Shown: positions 44,863 to 55,613 of the stretch, in pieces
Position numbering within the stretch: the first letter of the stretch is position 1
Layout: each line of letters opens with the position of its first letter
NCBI GenBank assembly: GCA_027603945.1
Contig: JADIIU010000016.1
Span: forward strand, 1 to 64,000
Direction: 5' to 3'
DNA length: 64,000 nucleotides
Source of the DNA: Terramyces sp. JEL0728
Lineage: Eukaryota > Chytridiomycota > Chytridiomycetes > Rhizophydiales > Terramycetaceae
The notes under the pieces: model-generated
The model's database searches: none
Told to the model about the DNA's origin: nothing
What the model saw: only the letters and a program-made list of their open reading frames with translations
Made by a program: the position numbers and the translations under genes

Positions 44863-45368
44863 TTATTCAGCAGTCTGTTGTTGCTGTTGCTGTTCCAAAT
44901 ATTTCTGCTCCATGACGGAAAGCAAGACCTTGCGTTGGCTATTTCTTTGGTTCACAGTGTCTTCCAATTTGGCCAAGTTTCCCTTTACAAAGTCAACTTT
45001 TCTCTGGTAATAATTTGTTGCGTCTTCGATACTCTAAGTCAAATATAGAGTACTTTTTCAGCGAAATATCCAGTCCCAACATCAACGATCACCGTAGCGG
45101 AATCATCAAGAATACCTGGAACATAAAGTGAGTTGGTCAATGGAACCAGCAACTCCTTTCCTTGGTTTCCTGGAGTGACTGATTTTAGCGATTCTATAGA
45201 TTCTGAAAATTTACTTTGTGCTTGTTTGAGTTTAGCAAAAGAATTTGTCAAAACTTGGAGTTCCTGAGTTTAAAATAAACCTACTTCTTCGATTTGTTGG
45301 CGAACTGCTTGAAGTTGTGGGAGTGGAAGCTCATGTAAATTGATAGATCCAGGTTGTACGTCAGTCAT
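44863..45368 (-). CDS. PFDN5: Prefoldin subunit 5 (Gim5)
   Basis: Alpha-class prefoldin subunit; the hexamer hands actin and tubulin to the CCT chaperonin. 154 aa, the family length. Pattern: LHELPLPQLQAVRQQIEEELQVL (first helix), then VPLTNSLYVPGILDDSATVIVDVGTGYF hairpin (split by Lys/Glu), then a second coiled coil ending in a polyglutamine tract before the stop. Introns 45264..45284 and 45034..45053. The stop lies in AATAAA. Confidence 0.95.
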
Positions 45369-45377
45369 TTTTGTAGA

Positions 45378-45737
45378 TCAAGTTTTAATGTTGAAAAAAT
45401 CTCTGTAATTTTAAAACTACCTGCCATATGAGCTCCTCAATAAGTCAGTTTGTGAGATGTAAATTATGGGAAACAGCAAGTAATTTCGCCCTGGTTGGCC
45501 CAGAAACATCCTCGACCCGAGGTTAACTAAAATGAGTATTTCTGTAAAACATACAAACCACAAAATGTAATCAATCGAAACATCTCTGGTTGGTACAGCA
45601 TTTCTTATCAAGAAATTGCGGTGAATTCCCAAAGGACTAAAAAGGTCCTGGAAAAATTTACCATACAGGATGGCAAGCAGTGAATGCAAGTGGATATCTC
45701 TGATAGCGCCAACCGCACCGTGCTGCGACGGATCCAA
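45378..45737 (-). CDS. Possible small membrane protein, start unresolved
   Basis: About 105-codon open frame with two or three hydrophobic stretches (ILWFVCFTEILILVNLG; YLLFPIIYI). It has no usable ATG; TTG at 45737 opens it. An 18-nt candidate intron at 45403..45420 would extend it to a TGA at 45378, just 9 bp before the prefoldin ATG. Its 5' end lies antisense to the first exon of the LRR gene, so at most one of the two 5' ends is likely as drawn. May be a shadow. Confidence 0.28.
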
Positions 45738-47388
45738 AACTATTTGTCAAGGAGACTTTATCATTGAAATGTACATGCAATTAACATAGTCATTGGGCGA
45801 ATACAACATACTTGAACAACTTGAAAATTCTTCCAACAACATTTGGAAATTTGCAGCGACTCCAAGTGTTGTACCAGCATCGTTAATTTAGGGACTTGTC
45901 ATATTGCAACCTCAGCGGGCCAATTCCTCCAGAAGTTGGCAACTGGGTAACATTGCAGCAGTTGATATTGAACAATAATAATTTAAACGGTACAATCCCA
46001 CCGCAGCTGGGAGCTCTTACAAATTTAGCTGTCCTGTACTATAAAATTTGACAATAGGAATTTGGCAAATAATTCTCTGCAGCAGCCCATTCCTGATCAA
46101 GTTACACATATGCCAAACTACCCTAGATTTACCATTGGCAATCTATCGAATGCGACCAACCCCGGGGACCAATTTCCTGGGAAACCTGGTGATAATTCCA
46201 ATTCAAGCCAGTTGCCTCTAAAACTAGCGGCGATTGGAGCTTTTATTGTTGCAGTTTTGATAGTGATAGCCATCTCACTTTACTGTCGAAACAAAAAGGT
46301 GCATTTTACCTCACTATTAGGCTCACAGCAAAAGAGAAAAGTTGACTGAACTACAAAAAGACGATAGTGAATATGTCCCATCTGCTTCATTAATTCATTC
46401 AGGGCTTGGTTCTCAACAGGAGAGTGACTCGGCACGACGGGAACCACTGCCAAAATCACTATTTGAAATCGCTTCAGAAGGAAAAAGAGAGATGCACACT
46501 GATGAAAATTTCAGTTCAGCTCAAGGTCAGCAACTTCTAACGGTAGATGATTTGAACAGCTACCCAATTACCGAAGCTTCTGCAGATGAGGTACCAAAAA
46601 CTCCACGACCGCCATACTCACAAGAAAATAAGAATATTTACTACTTTCAGCCAAATGTTCCAAGTAAAGATCTCGGAGCGACACCAAAAGCAAGCGAATA
46701 CAATACTGGCACTAACCATTCCTACAGCGAAATGACACATCCAACGCATAATCCAGATACAATTCATTCGTACAGCCAAAAGACGTATCCAACCTACAAT
46801 CCTAATTTAGATCAAGGAGCTTCCTATCCGAGATACGAACCAAATTCAGAAAAAAGATTTTCTCAAGTTGGCGAAATCCTTCAGAATTATGATCCTAATC
46901 ATAACGATGAGGTTAACCCAGATAGCACTTATAATTCAGAATATCACAACACACAAGCTGTGCCGAATCAGGTTTACACAGATCCAAGATACTCAAACTA
47001 TAATGCATATGCTGATCAAAGATACTCTGGCTATGATTACGAATTACAACCCAACTATTCACACAACTTGGACACCACTGGAAATGCAAATTACTCGCAA
47101 AACTTGGACTATGCAAACGTAAAAATATACGACTACCAAAATACTGGTTTGCAATACAACCAACAATACTACCACTACGATCCAAACTACACGGCTCTTT
47201 ATGAAAAAATCAAAGACCCGGAAGTAACAGAAGACGAACTCTATCCATCCAATGAAGTGTTTTTGGACAATTTCCATAAACACATGGTTCACGAAAAACC
47301 AGACACACTAATTTCAAAAGATTCCGTAGCATCAATTATAGAAAACGAGAAAGACTTAAAGTACATGAATGCCTTACTTCACCAATAG
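45670..47388 (+). CDS. LRR receptor-like membrane protein with Tyr-rich tail
   Basis: 544 aa. Plant-type LRR N-cap (APTAPCCDGSKTICQGDFII), then about four LRRs of the plant-like class (LQVLDLSYCNLSGPIP, LILNNNNLNGTIP, LAVLNLANNSLQQPIP). One membrane helix follows (LAAIGAFIVAVLIVIAISLYC), then a basic stop-transfer (CRNKK) and a roughly 345-aa cytoplasmic tail very rich in Tyr, Asn and Gln, with no kinase. Role unknown; adhesion or signalling is a guess. Introns 45771..45789, 45871..45891, 46036..46057, 46299..46320. No signal peptide is seen at the chosen ATG, so an upstream exon may be missing. Confidence 0.75.
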
Positions 47389-47422
47389 AAATTTAATTAT
47401 TTTTTGAATATATTCTACCTTT

Positions 47423-49464
47423 TCAATACAGCGATGTTAGTTTATGCCTAGGATTATTTGTTGGAGGTGCCAAAGGTGGTTTTGGGGTTAGAAATACCTG
47501 GGTTGTTAGTGGCTCGAGCTTGTTTGGTTTCAATGGGATTTGGAAAACTTGATTTTGGATAGTTAGTCTCTGTGAATATTTTGAAAATATTAATTTTAGC
47601 TCTGTAATGATTGGTTTCAGACAAAGCCAATCTTTAACCAGGCTTTTTTGGACATGTTCTAAAGTGTCTATCAGCTGCGTTGTATCTACATTAGAATCTT
47701 TTACCTGTAGCCTCCAAATACTTTATCACAGAGTCTAACGAATGAGAATCGTCTTTTGCAGTATTTAGTTCATGGGAGCTGTCCGTTCCAAAAGATAAGG
47801 CGGAATGACACCTTTTTAGTCTATCTGGTATTGCGCACTCTTGTATGACATCTAAAATTGCAACAAGGACGCCGTAGATAGTTTCCAATAATTTTGAGCT
47901 GAATATAGGAGTTAATGGTCGTTTAAACAGATTAGGTAAGGATGCAGATTTCCCAATTTCAGGCAGAATAGCCATTTTCGTAAACTCCATTGTAAGTTGG
48001 ATTGATGATTTTGAAAATTCATTGCCAAAGGTCAAGTATTTTTGATTTTTCAGGAAACCAAATATTTCTGACAGATACTGGAAATTTCTATAATTTTTAA
48101 ATACCGAGATCAGAAAAGGCACTAGAATGGTTTCGTTTGTAAAAGATAGTATCGGAGGTACTAATGCAGCCTCTTCAATTGTATAAATAATTTGAATTAT
48201 ACAATTTACAACTATTGTCACGTTCGAATGGTAATAGTTTTCTTGATCCTGGATTTTCGTTGGGATCAAATTGCAACTTTGAAAAACCGGGAATAATTCT
48301 GCCAGCAACTGACAACTCGTATACCATTTTACAGTATTTATTCCAGAAAGAGCAGATTCTAAGCCTGTTGTTAATTTATCGCAAAGATGGATAAAGATTC
48401 CACTTCCGTTGTTCATTATGTGATTGTTTAGTATGCGCTGTGTATTGTTAATGATGATTTTGTCTTTTTGTTCAATTTTTGAGGTAGTAATCATTGAAAA
48501 CTCGTCAAATTTAGTTCCCTCGAGTTAATTGCAATTACTGAGGATAGGATTTTTAGCATCAATTCAAGAAAATCCGATTCCATAATACTAACCATTGATT
48601 TGTGAGTGTCTGAAGAATAATTTTCCAATAGATAGCTAATAATCAGTTTCACACATTCTTTTTGCGGATCCGTCAATTGATCCGCTTGTATTGTATTCAG
48701 TTTGCTGGCCTGTAAATTGTGAAAAAGAGGATAGGTTTCTGCCATTTGTAATATATCGTAATTTATCGTTGATAATCGCACAATTGGTTGGAAGATTGTT
48801 GCTAGAGCCTTCCCATAGTCCCTTATGTAAATTTCAAAATACTGCTTAATTATTTGAAATAGAGATATCAGCCTTTTCAACGACAGTAAAACTGTTTCTT
48901 CTATTTGACCGGTGTATACAGAATATAAAAGTTTTACAATTGCGATTTCAAATACGGGAATCACTTGGCTGAGGATCAATCCCAAACATACCTAAACAGC
49001 TTCGTTGTTCCGCCCTCTATTGCTCCAATTATATCGTTAAAAACATCCAAGATCAAATTGGTAGCCTGCGCGTAACTATTGAAATTGTCCTTTGACAAGA
49101 TATACGATAGCAGATCCCCCAGTACTCCAACTAAATTTACTGGATGCTTTGCTAACAAAATACAGTTTCTCTATTATTAGTCGCAATCTACTCTGTTGAC
49201 AAGAGAGTTAACTTTATCCTCATTTTGATTCACGGTTGAAATCAATTCTCTAATTATTTCCAATGATTCGCTAAATACCGCCAATTCCTCGTTTATCGGA
49301 ATCCTTTCATCCAACAATATCATTCCCAGTTCCTGCAGGAATTCCGGTATCATTAAAAGCTGTGAATGAATCAGCGGGGATAACTTGATCAATGCGACTA
49401 TTTCTTGTAAATTTTCTGCATTTGGTTCTTCCAGCAACTCAAATACTTGATTAAAATCTGGCAT
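47423..49464 (-). CDS. Unknown helical-repeat protein
   Basis: 652-aa, nearly all-alpha protein of HEAT/armadillo character (for example VNLVGVLGDLLSYILSK, IVKLLYSVYTGQIEETVLL), with no membrane segment or enzyme motif. The tail is proline-rich (LTPKPPLAPPTNNP). I do not recognise the family; a nucleoporin or trafficking scaffold would fit the fold, but nothing specific supports either. Introns 49171..49191, 48969..48991 (23 nt), 48519..48538, 47686..47704 give an exact frame. The frame is open to 49533, but the first ATG is at 49464. Confidence 0.72.
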
Positions 49465-49810
49465 ATGTTGATTAAACGCGGTAGATTTTCGGGTGACATC
49501 ATGAGATACATTCAATTGCTTGGGGAGGAGCAACTCGTGGCAAATTTATTCTTAATCATTCACTCATGGTGCTGACTTTCACCCATTCATCTTATCAATG
49601 GGCCACCCTAAAATCAAACATCATCCCGAACTATCTGGTGAGTGATAATCTAATAAAGTCTCTGCTTTAATGATATAAGAATTTCCATTTGTGATTTTTT
49701 TGATCTTTTGAAATCCAAAATTCAGAATGTCGAATGCACCACCAACACTTGAATTACTGCGGGTTCCAGACGGAATGAAAAAGTATAAATAGCTTAATAA
49801 AAGAGTGACA
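49465..49810. other. Divergent spacer, no supported gene
   Basis: Between the helical-repeat gene and RPB11. A 68-codon minus frame (49621..49827) with one hydrophobic helix overlaps the RPB11 start and lacks an ATG. A TATAAATA at 49784 belongs to RPB11. Confidence 0.45.
49784..49791 (+). promoter_or_regulatory. TATAAATA box before RPB11
   Basis: TATAAATA 20 bp upstream of the RPB11 ATG. If used, the 5' untranslated leader would be nearly absent, in line with the compact layout. Confidence 0.35.
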
Positions 49811-50160
49811 ATGGAAATGGACACCAAAATCCCAAATGCAGCTACTTTTAAAATCCTGAGAGAAGATCATACACTTGGGAATATGGTCAGAATGTACACT
49901 TTGCTAACCAAAGGAAGCTATTGGACAACCCAAAGGTGATATTTGCCGGTTATAAGATGCCCCATCCGCTTGAACATGATATCCTATTGAAAATACAAAC
50001 GACTGCAGATACAACTCCAATACAGGTATTCCAGGATGAACTAAACAACTTGATTGCGGAAATTTCAGGAATCCTAAAGAATTTCCAAGTAATTAATGCT
50101 AATCTGTAGGACGAAATGACTTTACAAGGTATGAACGATGGCATGGAAGATTATGAATAA
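49811..50160 (+). CDS. RPB11: RNA polymerase II subunit RPB11
   Basis: 102-aa alpha-like subunit that pairs with RPB3 in Pol II assembly. Conserved core: [19 protein letters not shown], then [22 protein letters not shown] and a C-terminal dimer helix ([17 protein letters not shown]). Slightly shorter than yeast RPB11 (120). Introns 49894..49913 and 50089..50109; the first falls just after the LGN loop. The ATG at 49811 is followed by another at residue 3. Confidence 0.95.
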
Positions 50161-50227
50161 GCAAAAAATAATATAATAATTATTAACTTCATGTTCACAT
50201 TTGGCTGCCATGTAATTTTTCCTTTTT

Positions 50228-51103
50228 ATGTTTGATTTGGTTCAAGCGGAAATTCCATTCATTGCGCAGCACCTCACCATTGTAGACTACATCAAATGGA
50301 AGCTGTCAATCAAAATCCAATTTCAATCCCTCCCGATGCTGAATCCAGCACCGTTTTTCGAAGGAATAGATTGCTCAAACAAGCTTTCCAGTCACAAAAT
50401 TATTGATTTCTCTCGATATTGTAAATTAAATACAGAGTTCATAACGGAATGGAACATATTGGCGATCAAGCTAGTGGAATCAAATTTGATCTGCGAAATC
50501 GGCAGGACATCAATGGAAAAGTTGGATTTTGTAACAAAAGCAGAACTGCTAATGTACAAACTAGGAGATGAATTAAGCACCCGCATACTAAAGAGCATAG
50601 ATACCAGCAAGATGGACAATTCATTGTTAAAGCCCGTGTTTATTAATCTGTGGTTTCAATACTGCAGATATGGATATCTTGGCTCACTGAAATATTTGAT
50701 TGAAATCGCAAACTATCCACAAGGCCTTTATGAACTCGGGCTGGAAACAGTTGTTGTTTTTGGCCATTACAGTATTACAAAATATTTCCTAGAAGTGCTC
50801 AACACAGATCCATCCAGCAATGAAAATGTTGCAATAAAAAGGTCTTCAGAGAACGGACATGCTAGAATTGTAGAATTGCTGCTCAGTGATGAAAGGGTGA
50901 ATCCTTATGTTTGTCGTAGTTTCTCTTTACGGCGAGCAGCAATTAATGGCCATTTCGAAGTAGTGAAGCTGCTTCTGCAGCAGCCTAGAATGCGAGGTAG
51001 AGGGGTCAGAGTTGCTCTGCGGTATGCAAAAGAACACGGATTTAAAGAAATAGCCAAAATACTTGAACAAAAGTTGGATGAACAATCCCAAATTCAAAAA
51101 TAG
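50228..51103 (+). CDS. Ankyrin repeat protein, lineage-specific family
   Basis: 291-aa single-exon protein. Helical N-terminus (MFDLVQAEIPFIAQHL, F-box-like), then ankyrin units of the type NTDPSSNENVAIKRSSENGH, ARIVELLLSDERVNP and FEVVKLLLQQPRM. The DPSxNEN pattern is shared with the protein at 13857..14480. Intronless, in contrast with most neighbours, which fits a family that multiplies by duplication or retroposition. The stop is 6 bp from the convergent PMS-like gene. Confidence 0.78.
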   Translation: MFDLVQAEIPFIAQHLTIVDYIKWKLSIKIQFQSLPMLNPAPFFEGIDCSNKLSSHKIIDFSRYCKLNTEFITEWNILAIKLVESNLICEIGRTSMEKLDFVTKAELLMYKLGDELSTRILKSIDTSKMDNSLLKPVFINLWFQYCRYGYLGSLKYLIEIANYPQGLYELGLETVVVFGHYSITKYFLEVLNTDPSSNENVAIKRSSENGHARIVELLLSDERVNPYVCRSFSLRRAAINGHFEVVKLLLQQPRMRGRGVRVALRYAKEHGFKEIAKILEQKLDEQSQIQK

Positions 51104-51109
51104 ATGCAA

Positions 51110-53139
51110 TCAGTATATTTTCATCAATAAAGATTTGCCATGCGGACATGTTTCAGTTGTGGTCAGACCTTCAATAATATCATCAGTAGAGCCAGTATAT
51201 TTTTCAGCTACGCGCTGCATGTTCACTAAATAGACTTCATTATCGATGACAACCGACTTTAGAGTATTCTTTCCTTTAAAATCCACATTTCCGATTAGTT
51301 TACCAAAATTATCGTTACGATTTAGAAGGTTGTGCGGATCTACGTTGAGTGGATGGTCATTTACGAGATTGCGATATGTGCTAAAATACTCGTGGCTCTT
51401 TCTTTTGAACATATCGACAATTTTTGGCTGACTTTTATCAAGGGCTTGTGAAGGGACTGAATGGTCACCGAATCGCTCTCGATTGATTTTTGGGGTTCTT
51501 GCCTCAACAGGTGGTGCGGATTTCTTCATGAATGGCTCTGCAGGTCTATTTCTTTCTATATTCTTGTTGAATTTGCTTTGAAATGGATTAACAGATATTC
51601 TGGGCTGTTCCTTCAAACCTATTTCTTGCTGGTTGATAATTACTGGAGTTTCAAATAGTTGCATCGGCTTACCATTAAATTTGACAGCGCTTGCCTGTCC
51701 TCTGCTCCAGTTATCGATATCAACTTCAACACTAGTATCGATTTTTTGAAAATCTGGAACGGCTCCAGAGGTTTCAGTAGCTGCTGAGGTCGGTCTTTTT
51801 ACTTGATTGTCAGATTGAGATATCATGCTAAACGATTTGCCATTCGGCGAATCTCCAAGTCCATTTCTTATATCCGGTTCAGAATATTTTGGTGTATTGT
51901 TTTTACAGATATCACTGTTTCTGGTTATCGGCGAAACACTTTTTGTTTTGTTCAGCAAGCTGTCAGTCTTTTGGAAATCCAGAGTGTCAGTGTCTGATAG
52001 ATGTAGCATGGTAGGTTCGTCATGCACAGCTGTATGATCTTTTGGAAAGGCTTTAACGATCACTTGACCCAACCTAAATTAGTTTAAATTACAATTCTCT
52101 AACCAGTTCTGCATTGCTGAAAACAATCTTGCTCTTGTCTGGCTCAAGGTTGACATCAATTTCATCTGCTGGCAGCGAAAATGCAAGAACTAAGAGCGGA
52201 TAGTGACTAGTTTCGGGATGCATTGCTGCTCGGCATTCGCTAATAAACTTTCCTAAAAATTTATCAATGAATGCCGGTTTCTGATTTATGAATATCTTTG
52301 GCAGTGTGCTGCTAGATTTCCATAAAGCTGAATCAGATTCTAGATTAATTGCTGGATTACTAAATGCAGCTTGAGCAATAAAACATTCAACACTATAACT
52401 ATCCTTTCCGACACTGACTTGCTGCAGTTTCTTGAAGACTCCAGATCCAAATATCGAACAAATGGATTGGGCAAAGGTTGTGGATGGCGTCTTTACGAAT
52501 GCAGCTTCATTCCCGACCTTTAAACTAAATCGAACGTTAAAATTAATCAGCGAGTAAGACAATACTAGCTCTTTAATCTTTCTACTGATTTCTGCAGTTT
52601 TCTTGGCAAATACCTGGATTAAAATTATCTACTTGTCTTCTAACAGGTAGATTTGAGAATAATTGCTTGATTTCAATTACTGTGCCTGAATTCATCGATT
52701 TGACTGATTTGGAAATCGCATTGCCATCCATATCATATTCACATGCTGTTCCCAGCGCATCCTCCTCCCTTTTCGTTGAAATAATCAGTCCGCCTTGTTC
52801 AATTACAACTACCTCCTATGGAACAAATACTGTTGAGTGCTTCACCTCTGAATCCATAGGATCCTGCAGTTGAAATATCATCAAAAATAGTTATTTTTGT
52901 GGTTGTGTATCGCAGACAGACCATATCCAAATCGTTGATTCCTGTCCCGTTATCAGTAATCGTGATTCCATCCAGTCCTCCACTTTTTAACGCAATGGAT
53001 ATACTTGTTGCATTTGCATCCAAGGAGTTTCTAAATTAATATTCATTTACTCGATCAGCTCCTTGACAATGGATTCAGGCGTTGGAACTGTTTGTGCGCT
53101 CGATAGTCGCTGTTGGGTTTCCTTTGCCAAAAAGTTCAT
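51110..53139 (-). CDS. MutL homologue, PMS1-like, with reduced C-terminal domain
   Basis: 650-aa GHKL ATPase of the MutL family (mismatch repair, partner of MLH1). ATPase motifs intact: VKELIENSLDANATSI with the catalytic Glu, TDNGTGI, SYGFRGEAL, and LFSNLPVRRQVFAKK. A serine/proline-rich linker follows. The C-terminal domain is small: LIGNVDFKG … EVYLVNMQRVAEKY sits where endonuclease-active relatives have DQHAxxEKYxxE, then TCPHGKSLLMKI ends the protein. Most of the dimerisation/endonuclease domain seems missing, and the metal motif is not conserved. Introns 53031..53050, 52794..52812, 52614..52632, 52074..52092. Confidence 0.87.
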
Positions 53140-53504
53140 TTTTGAAAATTTCGGACTTGGACGATTTCCATTTCACTGCGCTGAGATTCGATTCTGCAAG
53201 CACAATTCGCAGTCAATCAGCATAAGAACCAACTGAAGATTACTCAAACCAAAAATATACTGTCAGATTGAAATAATCCAAAGATCGGAAATTCCAGAGT
53301 ATTCGAAAACTATTAAAGCTGGAATCCCTTGCGATGCGATCCTCCATCTTTTGGTTTTCATCCTAGTTGCCTTTGGAACAATCATATGCCCCTTGCTAGT
53401 GAGGGAATCCAGCCAATCATTTCTTTTGTTGTGACTTTATCGTGACTTATCCCCTCAATTTTCTTCCAAAACAACATACATTTGAGCTAATAAATTCATA
53501 CCTG
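53140..53504. other. Divergent spacer between PMS-like and LD/PNUTS-like genes
   Basis: 365 bp with no supported gene. The downstream frame is open from 53442 but has no ATG before 53505. Confidence 0.5.
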
Positions 53505-55541
53505 ATGACTCAAGCTTCCAATATGTTTGCGAACGGAGGGTTTTCCTCATTTCCATCCACGCAGCTGGTTTTAAATGACAACCAGTCTTATCAATTAATG
53601 CAGTACTTTTTGCGAGATAGTAATCCTTCTGAAATGAATTGCCAGCTGCTAGGACAGCAGCTTGTTCCTCCACTTTCAGCCGGACAGGTATCCTACTGGT
53701 TTGCAAACGAGCGCATACGTTCTTTAAAAGGTAAATCAATACTTATACGAGATCAACAAATAATACAGTCGGCTCTCAATCAACAAAACCAAGAAAAAAA
53801 CCTTAGTATTTTACCTAGCGACTTCTTTTCAAAAGCATCTGGACCAGCTTTGGCCTCTGATAATATTACTCTGAGTTTACAACAAAGCAAGTCGGGGATA
53901 CCAAAGATTATTAAAATACCAAATCAGCCTGTAGTCCAAGCAAGACAGAGCTCTCTAGACGCAAAAGAAACAAATCCCGATGAAAAAGTTAGCAACGACG
54001 AAAAAGTTGATGCGATAACTCAACTTGGACAATTATTGGAGGGTAAATCAACTCTATCGAGCCCTAATCAAATTAATAAATTCGCAAGGATCATGCACCA
54101 GTGTAAGAACGATACGGAAATTACAACTGTTTTAAAAGCCATTGTAAATTGTAATTCTAAGGATATTCTGGATGGATTTATCAGAAGCAAAGTAGTGCTG
54201 ATACTCAGCAATTGGAATCGTATATTTGCGATCAATAGCAACGCAAATTCACTGCTGATGCTTCAAGTAATCGACAAATTACCATTTGACTCGGAAATAT
54301 TCAAAGATTTGACGTTCTCAAAGTTCATTAAAAAGATGTCCAAGGCTGAAGACGACGAAGGTAGATTATTCTAACATTAGCAATTAAAGCTCTTGCGAAT
54401 TCAATAATGGCAAAATGGAAAAATATAATCACAGCTGCTGCTGAATCTCAAAAGAGGAAAAAGGACGCAGAAACAGCAGCCCAGAAAAAGATCAAACTGG
54501 AGGCTGATGTAAGTTTCTTCAACAGTTTAAAGCCTCAACCTAAAATCAAAAAAATTGACATTCCAGCCAAAAAAGAAAAAGGAACCGGCGGCCTGTCTGT
54601 ATCAGAACTACTTGAACGTGCTTCGGATTTCAAGTCTTCTACCACATCAGACCTGCCGATATTAAAAGACGATGACATTGATATTGTCGATACTCCAAAA
54701 GAAACTCTGGATAAAAATGGTAAAAAAAAGAAAACCGTCAAATTCAAGGCTGAATCTATGCTGTTGCAAATCAGATATTTTGATTTAGATGATTCTCCTA
54801 ACGCAGTGGTAAGCGATTTACTAAACTAGACATTAAATCCAAACGCACACGATCCTATCTATAAAATGCAAGCTGCCTTGAAAGCGGAATCTGAGCTGAT
54901 AGAATGGAGTGCTCCTATCGGTAATATAATGTTAACACATAGAGCTAGACGTCAGCCATGCAGTTTCTGTCGAGGTGAATTCAAAACAGAAAGCTATCCA
55001 GGATCAGCGTGAATTATCTGCATTAAGCGTGAATTATTTCAGCATCCGTGATATACCACAAAGTCCTGCGGAGCCAGATCATGTCAAAGTCTCTTTTGTA
55101 GCACCGATTGAATGGCCGTTGAATACCAAAGTTGAAATCTCTGCCCCGATTTTGCCAAACAGCGAGTTATTGCAGCAGCTTTCTTCCCTTGTAGGCACCA
55201 TGCCAAATGGCGGCATTCCGCAGTTGCAAACAATGCCTCGACTGCCAATCGTTCCTGCGCCGAATATGCAACAGCAATGGTTCTCACAGCCAGCACCACA
55301 AATTGATGTCCAAGCACTTTCAAGCCTGCTTAATAGCGCAGCCTTCCCCCCTGGAATGAATTTCCAACAACAATTACCTCAGTTTAACAACCTCCAACCA
55401 CAGTTTTTCCCACAAGTTGGAGTGCCCTATCAGCAGAATTACCAGCAGCAGTATAGTAAGCCAGACAACAAGAACTCTAGAAACCAACGCAATCAACGAG
55501 GAGGTAGAACTCGACCATACCCTAATTCTAAACGTGATTAA
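53505..55541 (+). CDS. LUMINIDEPENDENS/PNUTS-like PP1 scaffold (homeodomain + TND)
   Basis: 657 aa. An N-terminal homeodomain-like segment (helix 3 VSYWFANERIRSLK near 55-70) is followed by a TFIIS N-terminal (LW) domain at about 175-310 (EITTVLKAIVNCNSKDILDGF … AIKALANSIMAKWKNII). Then comes a PP1-docking RVxF-type motif KTVKF near 403 followed by RYFDLDDSP. The tail is Gln/Pro-rich and ends in an RGG-type basic patch. TND plus RVxF defines PNUTS (Pol II elongation and termination phosphatase scaffold). A homeodomain with TND is the plant LUMINIDEPENDENS layout. Introns 54361..54380, 54809..54829, 54921..54942. Confidence 0.78.
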
Positions 55542-55613
55542 ATTAAATAGTTATGTTGTATTTGCTAAAATAAATATTTTTCATCATAAATCGGATTTTT
55601 ACGCGTACTTGAG

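Noticed and set aside
46868..47122. 84-codon plus ORF in the LRR tail
   Set aside because: Frame-shifted shadow of the Tyr/Asn-rich repeats.
49621..49827. 68-codon minus ORF with a hydrophobic helix
   Set aside because: No ATG, and it overlaps the RPB11 start. A faint likeness to FtsH-type N-termini is too weak, with no AAA domain nearby.
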